DNA of 52,698 nucleotides, taken from positions 1 through 52,698 of the forward strand of contig JBQTJW010000029.1 of the NCBI GenBank assembly GCA_052386745.1, given 5' to 3'. The notes under the pieces were generated by a model. It was not told the origin of the DNA and did not search any database. It worked only from the letters and a program-made list of their open reading frames with translations. Made by a program: the position numbers and the translations under genes. Shown here piece after piece: positions 8,574 to 17,042 of this stretch. Origin of the DNA: Panacagrimonas sp052386745. Lineage in GTDB: Bacteria > Pseudomonadota > Gammaproteobacteria > Nevskiales > Nevskiaceae. Positions within the stretch are counted from its first letter, which is position 1, and every line of letters starts with the position of its first letter.

Positions 8574-10030
8574 GTCACGGCTTCCGGCCGCGCTGCGTCG
8601 CCCAGCCACACCTCGCAGCCGCCGCGCGCGTTCGGCACGTACTGCCAGCGCCCCTCGCGCTTGACCGCCACGCGCGGGCCGAAGGGGTTGGCCGTGCCCA
8701 CGAACAGGCCGTGCGGCGTGGACACCAGGTTGCGGATTCCCCAGTTGAACTTGTTGCCGAAGCCCGAGCGCGTCACCGGTTCCCAGTGCACGCCGTCGTC
8801 GGTGCGCCACAGCTCGCTGCCACCGAGCTGGCGCACCATGCGTTCCTCGTCCCAGCGGTGGACCATCGACAGCACGTCCTCCGGCCAGATGTTGACCGGC
8901 AGGTAGGGCAGCAGGTTGGCCCAGTTCAGCGTGCCGGCGTAGAGCCAGCCATCGTGCACGCTCATGCGCCAGACGTAGCCGTTGAAGAAGCAGTCGAAGC
9001 CCGCGCCCAGGCCCGAGAGCGGGTACTTGAGCCCGTCCGGCGTCATGCGCGACTCGCCCATGATCAGGTCCCAGCTGTCGTCCGGCCACACGCGCACGAT
9101 CTCGGATGCCGACGGCCCGATGTTGAACGCGCGGTGATAGCCCCCGTTGAGGATGCCGAAGCCCACGTACAGCGCGCCCTTGAACTCGCACATCGAGCCT
9201 GCCACCTCGTTGTGCAGGCCGCGGTACGCGCCGGTGTGCAGCACGCGCGTCCACTGGTACGGCGGCGCGCCGCCCCGGGTCTTCCACAGCTCGCCGCCGG
9301 TGTAGGGGTTGACCGTGCCGCCGTAGAGGTGGCCGTCGTAGGTCTCCATCTCGAACACGGTGACGTTGGCCTTGTTGCCGAAGCCCACCTCGTTGGTCGC
9401 CTGCCAGCGGCCCTCGTTCAAGTTGTCGGTGGCGTAGATCACCGCCTCGGAGCCGATGTCCTGCTCGTAGCCCTTGGCCGAGCCCGAGGCGGTGGGCGAG
9501 GTGTGCACGCGGCCGTCGAAGGCCTGTAGCGTGCGGCAGGCGCGCACCGCCGGCCCCCAGGGCGGACGCTTCACCGGGGCGAAGTTCAGGCCGTCTTCGC
9601 TGCGGATGATGTCCGGCGTGTGCGCGGTGTGCGGCGACCACGACGACACGTACAGGCACGGCGCCGCATCGCCCGCCGAGCGGATCACCGCCATGCCGCG
9701 CAGGCCGATGTAGCTCGGCACCTCGGCGATGAGCTTGCCCTTCACCACCGGCGACTTGTAGGCCAGCCGCCAGGTTTCGGTTTCCGGCGTGTATTCCCAG
9801 ATCTCGGCGCGGCGGTCGATGGCGTAGAGATCGTCCGGCGCGTCGATGGGCCAGGGCTTGAGATTGGGCGGCGGCACCGCCATGCGCATGGCCGCCATGC
9901 TCGCGCGCGAGGTGCCCACGTAAATCTTTCCGCGGAACCAGGCCATGCTGTGGGCGTAGTGGTTCCAGCCATCGCCGAAGCCGGACAGGCAGGTGAGCCG
10001 GAAATCCTCCTCCCGCAGGGGCTGCGGCAT
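8570..10030 (-). CDS. Cytoplasmic beta-propeller (kelch-like) protein
   Basis: A 486-residue protein with no signal peptide or membrane segment. It contains about six repeats of a strand motif of the kind LYVGT or LYGGT, followed by a Gly-rich turn and an ExW strand (for example GGELWKTRGG, GGSELWRTDDGVHWEPV and GGCEVWLG). The last repeat has the distinctive TPHGLFVGTANPFGP. This is the signature of a kelch-like or related beta-propeller. No catalytic motif is recognised. Its ATG overlaps the TGA of the upstream HlyD fusion by one base (TGATG) and its stop overlaps the sulfotransferase start. The three genes are therefore made together. It might be an enzyme on the substrate of the sulfotransferase or a binding scaffold, but this cannot be decided. 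Confidence 0.7.
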   Translation of the reverse strand: MPQPLREEDFRLTCLSGFGDGWNHYAHSMAWFRGKIYVGTSRASMAAMRMAVPPPNLKPWPIDAPDDLYAIDRRAEIWEYTPETETWRLAYKSPVVKGKLIAEVPSYIGLRGMAVIRSAGDAAPCLYVSSWSPHTAHTPDIIRSEDGLNFAPVKRPPWGPAVRACRTLQAFDGRVHTSPTASGSAKGYEQDIGSEAVIYATDNLNEGRWQATNEVGFGNKANVTVFEMETYDGHLYGGTVNPYTGGELWKTRGGAPPYQWTRVLHTGAYRGLHNEVAGSMCEFKGALYVGFGILNGGYHRAFNIGPSASEIVRVWPDDSWDLIMGESRMTPDGLKYPLSGLGAGFDCFFNGYVWRMSVHDGWLYAGTLNWANLLPYLPVNIWPEDVLSMVHRWDEERMVRQLGGSELWRTDDGVHWEPVTRSGFGNKFNWGIRNLVSTPHGLFVGTANPFGPRVAVKREGRWQYVPNARGGCEVWLGDAARPEAVT

Positions 10031-12390
10031 CAGGGAATCCAGGACCAGACTTCCACCAGGAAGAACCGCACCAGCGCCTTGGTGAACGCCACGATCACCA
10101 GCGTGGTGCCTGCCTCCACCTTGGCGCTGCCGGTCATGCCGGTCTTGAGCTTGTTGTCGGGGTCGGCCACCACCATCTGCACGCGCACGATCTTGCCGTA
10201 CTCCGCGCGCTCCGCGGCCGGGGCGATGCTCTTCACCGTGCCCTTGAACGAGGCGTCGGGATAGGCCCAGGGCTTGGCGGAGGCCTGCGCGTTCAGGGCG
10301 ATGCCGCCCATCACCGATTCCGGCATCCTGATTTCGGCCAGCAGCTCGCCGGTGTCCTCGATGGTGGCCAGCAGCTCGCCGCGTTCCAGGTAGTTGCCTC
10401 GCGCGAACTGGAGGCGCGAGGACACGATGCGCCCGGCGATCGGGGCCTTGATGACGGTGTAGGTGAGTTCCTGGCGCAGGTAGACCAGCTGCACCTCCAC
10501 CTTGTGGATCTCCGCTTCCAGGGCCGCGATGCTCTCGTTGCGGGCGGCGCTGCCGACCAGCGACAGGCCGCTTTCGGCCTCCGCGAGCTTCTGGCGCGCC
10601 ACCTCCGCCGCGCCCCTGGCCCGGTCGTATTCCTGCGGCGTGACCGACTTGCCCTTGTACGCCTGGGTGATGCGCGCGGCCTCGGCGTCCGCGATCTTGG
10701 CGGCGGTCCGCGCCGTGGCCACGGTCTGCCGCGCCACCTCGATTTCCTCCTTGCGGGCGCCCAGCCTGACCAGGCCGAGTTCTGCCTTGTTGCGGGCCAG
10801 CTCGGCCTCCGCGGCGGCGACCTTGGCCACCTGCGCCGCGTCGTTGAGCTTGACGATGGGGGTGTCCTTTTCCACCACGTCGTTCTCGTGCTTCAGCACC
10901 TCCAGCACGTCGCCGGCGGTGAGCGCGCGCACGTCGGCCCGGTTGCGCGGCAGCACCTCGAAATCACCGCTCGGCTCGTAGGGGTACGGCAGCATGCACA
11001 CCACCGCGAACACCGCGAGGGCGATGGTCCAGTACAGCGACGGGAGCCAGCGTTTCCAGCCCTTGGCGGGCCAGCCCATGCTGCTGCGCATTGCCACGGA
11101 ACGAACGTACTGCTTCTGCATAAACACTCCGAATACCGCCAGCGCCAAGAGAAAACCCAAGCCGTTGAGCCTCTCGATGAGGCTCGTGAGCGGAAACATC
11201 GCAATGAACACCAGCACCGCAATCAGGAACACGATGACCGCGCCGGCGTACCAGACCATCGCGCGCCGCGAGATCACCCGCGCCTGGCCCTGCCAGGGCC
11301 GGCGCATGCCGAAGAGCACCGCCATGGCCTCGGTACGAAGGTCCATCTTCCCGAGGGCGTTGCACAGCAGGAAGTAACCGTCGTACGGCGCCAGCGGATT
11401 CAGCCTGAACAGGCCGAACACCAGGGCCACCAGGGCCACCACCACGGCATGACGCGCCACCACCGGGTGGGTTTCCGCAACCAGGAACCAGACCAAAACG
11501 GCGGCGACGAACAGCGCGCCCATGCCGACCAGGGCCGCGCCGACGATGCGCAGTCGCGTTTCACGGCTGGCACGCTCCGAGGCACCGGCGGTATCAACGA
11601 ACAGCCGCGGGATGTGCAGCGGGCCGAAGCCGAACACGATGCCCACGCGCGGGCGCTCCGCGGTGTAGCGCGCGATCGCCGCCACCCGCGCGCCGGTCGC
11701 AAAGAGATTGAGCAGGTAACCGCCCAGGACCGCGCCGGACAGAAGGCGCGCGCCGCCGTAAGCACGCGCAAGGTGGGCCATCCACTCGAGCCGGTGGGTG
11801 ATGGCCACGGTCAGCGCCGTCGTCATCAGCGCCAGGAACAGCAGCAGCAGGATGCGGTGCGCCAGCGGCCACAGCAGCAGGTGCCCGAACGCGGACAGCA
11901 GCTGCGGCGGCAGCAGCCAGCTGATGTGGTTGGCCTGCCCACGGCGGCCGGTGACCAGCCCGGTGAGCGATCCGGTCAGCCCCGGCCCGGTGCGCGACCC
12001 GGGCAGGATCGACGGCGGTGTCGCCATGCCGCTGAGCGTGGGCCGGGTGGGGTCGGTGACCGAGCGGCCCAGCAGGTCGGCCTCCGCATCGCTGTGCGCG
12101 GGAACGGGCAGCGGCTCGCGGCTGCCGGCCCGCAGCAGGCCGACGAGCGAGAGTTCGGCCGCAAACCGTTCCACCGCGTGCGGCGTGGCGGACTCGCCGA
12201 ACGCCTCCCGCGCGGCGTCTGCCACGGCGCCGGCGTCGCGCTGTCCATCGAAGAGCTGCGCGAGGGCGAAATCGGCCCGGCTCAGCCGGGCGCCGCGGGC
12301 CCCGGGTGCGCCGGACAGGTCCACGCCGCGGCGCAGCGACAGTTCAATGATCTCGCCGGGTTCGAACTTGCGGTAAGGCGAAACGAACAT
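10030..12390 (-). CDS. PqqD-like / degenerate M50 / HlyD-type adaptor fusion protein
   Basis: A 786-residue membrane protein with three parts. Residues about 35-90 look like a PqqD-type winged helix (FALAQLFDGQRDAGAVADAA...LSLVGLLR). Residues about 170-470 contain roughly eight hydrophobic segments with the layout of M50 site-2-protease-like proteins: a VGIVFGFGPLHIPRLFVDT segment and NPLAPYDGYFLL at 331-342 match, but the place of the zinc motif HExxH reads FATGA (230-234). Residues about 475-775 form a HlyD/MFP adaptor with a split lipoyl-like domain, a long Ala/Glu-rich coiled-coil hairpin (about 520-640) and a beta barrel with TYTVIKAPIAGRI. The C-terminus is again hydrophobic. The protein is probably an inner-membrane-anchored adaptor that docks with the TolC encoded 16 bases upstream. 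No ATPase or RND pump gene accompanies it. Confidence 0.8.
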   Translation of the reverse strand: MFVSPYRKFEPGEIIELSLRRGVDLSGAPGARGARLSRADFALAQLFDGQRDAGAVADAAREAFGESATPHAVERFAAELSLVGLLRAGSREPLPVPAHSDAEADLLGRSVTDPTRPTLSGMATPPSILPGSRTGPGLTGSLTGLVTGRRGQANHISWLLPPQLLSAFGHLLLWPLAHRILLLLFLALMTTALTVAITHRLEWMAHLARAYGGARLLSGAVLGGYLLNLFATGARVAAIARYTAERPRVGIVFGFGPLHIPRLFVDTAGASERASRETRLRIVGAALVGMGALFVAAVLVWFLVAETHPVVARHAVVVALVALVFGLFRLNPLAPYDGYFLLCNALGKMDLRTEAMAVLFGMRRPWQGQARVISRRAMVWYAGAVIVFLIAVLVFIAMFPLTSLIERLNGLGFLLALAVFGVFMQKQYVRSVAMRSSMGWPAKGWKRWLPSLYWTIALAVFAVVCMLPYPYEPSGDFEVLPRNRADVRALTAGDVLEVLKHENDVVEKDTPIVKLNDAAQVAKVAAAEAELARNKAELGLVRLGARKEEIEVARQTVATARTAAKIADAEAARITQAYKGKSVTPQEYDRARGAAEVARQKLAEAESGLSLVGSAARNESIAALEAEIHKVEVQLVYLRQELTYTVIKAPIAGRIVSSRLQFARGNYLERGELLATIEDTGELLAEIRMPESVMGGIALNAQASAKPWAYPDASFKGTVKSIAPAAERAEYGKIVRVQMVVADPDNKLKTGMTGSAKVEAGTTLVIVAFTKALVRFFLVEVWSWIP

Positions 12391-12406
12391 GCGGGAGCGT
12401 CGCTTC

Positions 12407-13810
12407 CTACGGTTTCGGCCCGGCCTGCGGGGCAGGCTTGCGCTCCGGCGGCATGCGCAGCAGGCGGTCGAACTGGCTCAGGTCGGCGTTGGCCAGATTG
12501 CCCGCCGCCTGCTTGAGGCGCAGCGAGTCGAGCACGAACTCGTAGCGTACCGACGAGTAGTCGCGTTCCGCCTCGTAGCGCGCGCGGATGGCGCGCAGCA
12601 CGTCGGCGGTGGTCTTGGTGCCGGCCTCGAACGCGCTGGAGGTGGCCGTGTCCAGCAGGCGCGCGGCAATCAGCGCGTCGTACCGCGCGGGCACCTCGCG
12701 GACGCCGGTCATGATTTCCAGGAACGCCACCTGGGTGTCCCGCACGGCCACGCCCACGGCGCTTTCGGCATCGGCCAGCGCCGCCTGGTACTTGGCCTCC
12801 GACTCGGCCACCTTGGCGCTGAGCGATCCGCCCGAATACAGCGGCATGTCCACCTTCACGCCGATGCGCGTTTCGGTTTCGTCGCGCTCGCCGGTGGCGC
12901 CGCCACCGGAATCCAGCCGGTAGGCCGATCCCGCCAGATTCACCTTGGGCCAGCGCAGCTTGCGCGACTTCTCCACTTCCAGCTCGGCAATCCGCGCGGC
13001 GATCTGCGCGCCCAGCACGCCAAGGTTCTGCTCGCGTGCGCGCGCCACCCATTCGTCGATGTCCGGCGGAGTGGGCCGGGTGAGAACCATGCCCGCCGGC
13101 AGGACCTTGAGCACGTCGTAGTGCTTGCCCGAAATCTGTTCCAGGGCAGACAGCGCCGTCAGCCGCGCGGCGCGCGCCTGGAGCACGCGCGCCTCCGACA
13201 GCGATAGCTGCGCCTGGGCATCGCTGAGGTCGGCCTCCAGCAGCAGGCCGGCGTCGTAGCGGCTGCGCGCCTGTTCGAGCTGGCGCTGCAGGGCTTCGCG
13301 TTCAGCGCCCGCCAGTTCCTCCAGGTCCTGTGCCGAGAGCACGCCGAAATAGCTTTCCGCCACGTCGAGCAGCAGCGTGTCCTCGTCGGCGTCGAGCTGG
13401 AAACGGGCAACGGTCAGCCCGAGCTCGGCCTGGCTGCGGCCAATCCACAGGTCGGGGCGGTAGAGCGCCTGCGTGAGGCCTACACCGTAGAGCTGGCGAT
13501 CGTAGCCGTCGGACCGGTCGATGTCGGCGAGATTGTAGAAGTCGCCGGTGATGGTTTCGTCGATGTAGTCGTACCCCGCGCTGACGCCCAGCTGGGGATA
13601 CAACTGGCCCTCGGCCTGCCGTTCCAGGTACCCGCTGGCCTGCACTTTGGCGAGCCGCGAGCGGAACGCCGGGTTGTGGGTCAAGGCATCGGCATACACC
13701 TGGATCAGGGTGGCCGGCGGTGAAGGCTGGGCGGCGGCCAGTCCAGTCGCCCAGCCCGACGCGATCACCAAGGCCGCGCACCAGCACGGGATCTTCTGGA
13801 TTGATTTCAT
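12407..13810 (-). CDS. TolC-family outer membrane efflux protein
   Basis: A 467-residue protein with a signal peptide (cleavage near TGLAAA-QPS) and the duplicated TolC/OEP layout: LIQVYADALTHNPAFRS opening the first half, RYDAGLLLEADLSDAQAQ closing it, and a second half with FEAGTKTTADVLRA in the classical position before the final helix. It would form a trimeric outer-membrane channel with a periplasmic tunnel. It is the first gene of the operon with the HlyD fusion, propeller and sulfotransferase, with only 16 bases to the next start. No obvious promoter was identified upstream. Confidence 0.92.
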   Translation of the reverse strand: MKSIQKIPCWCAALVIASGWATGLAAAQPSPPATLIQVYADALTHNPAFRSRLAKVQASGYLERQAEGQLYPQLGVSAGYDYIDETITGDFYNLADIDRSDGYDRQLYGVGLTQALYRPDLWIGRSQAELGLTVARFQLDADEDTLLLDVAESYFGVLSAQDLEELAGAEREALQRQLEQARSRYDAGLLLEADLSDAQAQLSLSEARVLQARAARLTALSALEQISGKHYDVLKVLPAGMVLTRPTPPDIDEWVARAREQNLGVLGAQIAARIAELEVEKSRKLRWPKVNLAGSAYRLDSGGGATGERDETETRIGVKVDMPLYSGGSLSAKVAESEAKYQAALADAESAVGVAVRDTQVAFLEIMTGVREVPARYDALIAARLLDTATSSAFEAGTKTTADVLRAIRARYEAERDYSSVRYEFVLDSLRLKQAAGNLANADLSQFDRLLRMPPERKPAPQAGPKP

Positions 13811-14013
13811 GAGGGTGGCGCCCTTTCAAGCAATATGGCGGTGGCGGCGGGCGACTTCGCAACGCGCGGAGGTGAAGTGTATCGTCCCGATTGTCGCGGC
13901 GGTGAGACAGGGTCGGCTGACGACCGCCACGGGTACCGGGTCCGGCGATCAAGCGGGCGGCCGGCGCGACAGGCGGTTCGGGTGAACCAGCACGAAACCG
14001 CTGGGCAGCAGGC

Positions 14014-14544
14014 TCAAGCGGCCCGCAATTCCAGCACCACCCGCAGGCCCCCGAGAGCCGACCCCTCCAGCCTGAGCCCGGCGCCCTGTCGTTCGGCGAG
14101 GCATAGAAGCGCGCCGGGCAACGGCCAGCGCGGATCGAAGGCGTCCGTCGGCAGCAGGGTCCAGCCGGAGGCCCCGGCGCGGCGCACCCACAGGCGACGC
14201 CCGGGCGTGGTCTGCAGCCGCAGGTCCACCGGCTCGCCGAGCTTCTCCTCCAGCGCGCGGTGGAAGCGCCGCAGCAGGCGCGGCAGGCCGGGCGCCGGTG
14301 GCGGGCCGGCGTGGCGGATCAGCACCGCCAGCCGGTCGAACTCGGCGCTGGTCAGGCCCAGCGGCGTGCCGTCGCGGTTCAGCGAGCGGGCGGCCGGATC
14401 GAACAGGAAAGGTCCGAAGCGCACCGGCCGCAGGCCGCCCGGCGCGAAGGCCGCGCTCTTGCGCCGCAGCACCGCCTCGATGCGCGCCCTTCTTCGTACC
14501 CGCGGCTGGAGCAGGATCGGTGAACCGCCCCCTCCCCCGGGCAA
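14014..14544 (-). pseudogene. Collapsed OmpR/EnvZ-like two-component relic
   Basis: An open frame of 176 codons that joins pieces of two proteins. Residues about 19-28 (ARIEAVLRRK) resemble the last helix of an OmpR-type receiver. Residues 41-80 (VRFGPFLFDPAARSLNRDG and LTSAEFDRLAVLIRHAG) are the first half of the winged-helix DNA-binding domain. The recognition-helix half is missing. Residues about 88-141 (FHRALEEKLGEPVDLRLQ, RRLWVR, DPRWP) look like the sensor region of an EnvZ-like kinase. Residues 142-173 (LPGALLCLAERQGAGLRL ending GGLRVVLEL) resemble the end of a HATPase domain. Receiver, DHp and ATP-binding boxes are absent. The pieces stay in frame, so successive in-frame deletions are likely. 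A functional product is doubtful. Confidence 0.5.
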
Positions 14545-14551
14545 GGCTACG

Positions 14552-17008
14552 TCACGGGGCGGACGACAGCGGTTGCGGCAGGTCGATCAGGATGAACTCG
14601 TTGTCGTCCGGCGCGCCGCTGCCGACATGACGCCCGATGCTGAACGGGAAGTTGTTGTCGTTGAGCACACCGATCCGGTTCGGCCCCAGCACCACCACGT
14701 CCTCGATGGTGGTGAACGGAAAGGAAAACGGATTGCCAAGCCCCACGTCGCCCGGCAGCGCCGGCAGCGAGAGGCCGTTCGGGTCCGCGAGGTTCTGCAG
14801 GTCGACCAGCAGGCTCTTCGAGACATCGGTCCCCGGCGCACCCAGGCCGATCCGGTGAATCGTCTTGTACCCGGCCACGTTGCCCTGGCTGCCGTCGCGC
14901 TCGATCACCAGGCCCTGGTTCTGCGCATTGAACAGCACGAAGTCGCCGATGTTCGTGCCGCGCGCATCCAGCGGGTAGAACCAGCGGCGGTCCGTGTAGC
15001 GGCGCGTGGCCAGCGAGAACTCCGAGATCTGGAGCCGCGTCGGGCTGGCCCCCGTGAGCGGGCGTTCCAGCAACGGGTACAGCGTGCGCCCATCCTGGCT
15101 CAGCGCCATGCCCTCGAAGCCGCCGCTGGTGGCGGCGCGGAACGGCTGGGTCGTCACCGTGGCGCGATAGGGCCAGCGCAGTCCGGCCATCCACGGCGTG
15201 TTCGCCTGGCCGGGCTGCGGCTGCATGTTGGTGCCGTCGTCGCTGTCCGGGCCGTCGTAGATCGGGAAGTCCCCGAACAGGTACACCGTGCGGATCTCCG
15301 GATGCGTGTCCTGCACGCGCAGCAGCGTGCGGAAGTCGAAGGACTGCACGTCCGTGCGCGCCTGCATGCCGTTGCGCACGATCACCCGCGTGAGTTTCTC
15401 GGCGAACACTACGGGGCCCAGGGTGCGCAGGGCATACACGTTGCCCAGACGGTCGCGATCCACGCGCGGATTGATCTTGGTCTCGATGTTGAAGCGCACC
15501 CGGGCCGCGGCGTTGGCGCGCCGGCTTGCATCCACGCTGGTGCGACCAGGGCCGCTGCGGTACCAGCGCTCGTAGAACGCCACGAAGTCGTAGAGCTGCT
15601 GCACCGTTGGCATTGCGTAGAGCTGGCGGATGCGCGCGCGGCGCGCAAACGCACTTGCCACCGGCGACAGCGCCGGGTCGTTGCTCTGGCTCGGGCCGCG
15701 GAACAGCTTGTCGCAGACGAAGGCGGATTGCAGCCTGGCCAGCGTGAGCCTGCGGATCAGCACCTCGCGCTCCGGCGTGTAGGCCGCGCCGTCAGTGCGC
15801 CGGCACTTGTCGGCCTGCACGTAGGGGTCATGCGAGAGCACCGGCACCAGGTCGGCGGTCAGCACGACGTCGGTTTCCAGCGTCGTCATCGCGTAATCGA
15901 GAGCGGCTTCAAACGCGGGCAGCGTGTTCTCCGGCCGCAGGTTGCGCGCGCCGCGGTGGCCCTGGGCGTCGAACTTGCCACCGTCGGGCAGGCCGTCCGC
16001 GCCGAGGTAGTCGCCGGGTGCGCCATTGCCGTCGGCATCGAACTCGGTGATCGCTTCGAGCAGAACATCGGGACGATCCGAGATCAGCCCGTCCACCTTC
16101 TGCGCCATGAGTTGCAGCATGGTCGCCTTGTCATTGACCGTGTACGGCACCACCGGGAAGCCTGCCGCGCGGATCAGCGCGATGTCGTGGATGCTGCTGC
16201 TCGCGGGTGTGAGGTCGGCCGGGGAATTCGTGCCCCGCGCGTAGTGCGCGTTCGGGTCCGAGCCCGGAAATTTCAGCTCGACGAAGTACGGCGAGAACAC
16301 GGGCGTGAACGTCGCGCCGTTGGCCCGCGCGTGGGCGCGTACCGCGTTCATGATGCGCAGGCCGGCGGTTTCCTCGTTGTCCGGGTTCTGCGGCGCGCGC
16401 ACGGTCTTGCCCGGCGCGTCCAGGTCCGGCAGCGCGATCGGTGCTTCGAGCAGCACGCCCCTGGCGTCGGTGTGGATCAGGAAGGGCCCGAACTCGTCGC
16501 CAAACCACAGCGTGCCGTCGGGCGCACGCTGCATGGATTCGATGTCGAAATCCGCGCCGGTCAGCACGCGGTCCTGGCTGAAGTGGTTGACGATGGGGAA
16601 GCTGACGAAGCGGCGCGGATCGCGCAGCTCGATGAACGACTCCACCGCGATCTGCCCCGAGCCGCCGCTCGCGGTCTCGAAGTCCGGACGGATTCGGTAG
16701 ACGCGCAGGTGGTAGTCGGCCGAAGTCTGGATGCTGCCGAAGCCGTTGTCCGACATCACCAGGAAACTGCCGTCGCCGTTGTCGGCCACGGCGGAAAAGC
16801 CCTGCACCGGCTGCCGGTCGACGAAGGGCGGCACGATGCCGCCCGCCGCGCCGCTGATGTACTGGCCCGAGGTCGGGCCGGGCGCGAAGGTCTGTGCCGG
16901 CAGCACGGCGCGGCCGGCGAGCTGGGCCGAGTGGGCGCAGCCGATGGCGGAGAATCCAGCGACGGCGGCAAGCACCGAGCGGGAAGGACGAGGCAGGAAG
17001 AGGATCAC
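14552..17008 (-). CDS. Exported esterase-like phytase protein with embedded GDPD region
   Basis: An 818-residue exported protein. The GTG at 17008 is chosen for the GGAG 6 bases upstream and the signal sequence that follows, which ends near IGCAHSAQ and could be a lipoprotein signal. Residues about 50-225 match the first half of the esterase-like phytase family (DNGDGSFLVMSDNGFGS, DGTLWFGDEFGPFL), and residues about 580-818 match the second half (GGFEGMALSQDGRTLYPLLE, later LVIERDGSQG). Between them lies a glycerophosphodiester phosphodiesterase region with GHRGARNLRPENTLPAFE (His at 351) and LETDVVLTADLVPVLSHDPY. A GDPD C-terminus-like segment (VPYTVNDKATM, DGLISDRPD, about 288-316) precedes it. 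The likely role is hydrolysis of organic phosphate esters. It follows the 5'-nucleotidase gene by 34 bases and is probably co-transcribed. Confidence 0.82.
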   Translation of the reverse strand: MILFLPRPSRSVLAAVAGFSAIGCAHSAQLAGRAVLPAQTFAPGPTSGQYISGAAGGIVPPFVDRQPVQGFSAVADNGDGSFLVMSDNGFGSIQTSADYHLRVYRIRPDFETASGGSGQIAVESFIELRDPRRFVSFPIVNHFSQDRVLTGADFDIESMQRAPDGTLWFGDEFGPFLIHTDARGVLLEAPIALPDLDAPGKTVRAPQNPDNEETAGLRIMNAVRAHARANGATFTPVFSPYFVELKFPGSDPNAHYARGTNSPADLTPASSSIHDIALIRAAGFPVVPYTVNDKATMLQLMAQKVDGLISDRPDVLLEAITEFDADGNGAPGDYLGADGLPDGGKFDAQGHRGARNLRPENTLPAFEAALDYAMTTLETDVVLTADLVPVLSHDPYVQADKCRRTDGAAYTPEREVLIRRLTLARLQSAFVCDKLFRGPSQSNDPALSPVASAFARRARIRQLYAMPTVQQLYDFVAFYERWYRSGPGRTSVDASRRANAAARVRFNIETKINPRVDRDRLGNVYALRTLGPVVFAEKLTRVIVRNGMQARTDVQSFDFRTLLRVQDTHPEIRTVYLFGDFPIYDGPDSDDGTNMQPQPGQANTPWMAGLRWPYRATVTTQPFRAATSGGFEGMALSQDGRTLYPLLERPLTGASPTRLQISEFSLATRRYTDRRWFYPLDARGTNIGDFVLFNAQNQGLVIERDGSQGNVAGYKTIHRIGLGAPGTDVSKSLLVDLQNLADPNGLSLPALPGDVGLGNPFSFPFTTIEDVVVLGPNRIGVLNDNNFPFSIGRHVGSGAPDDNEFILIDLPQPLSSAP

Positions 17009-17042
17009 GGTCGGACTCCAGGCGATGGCGCTGTGAATTGGA

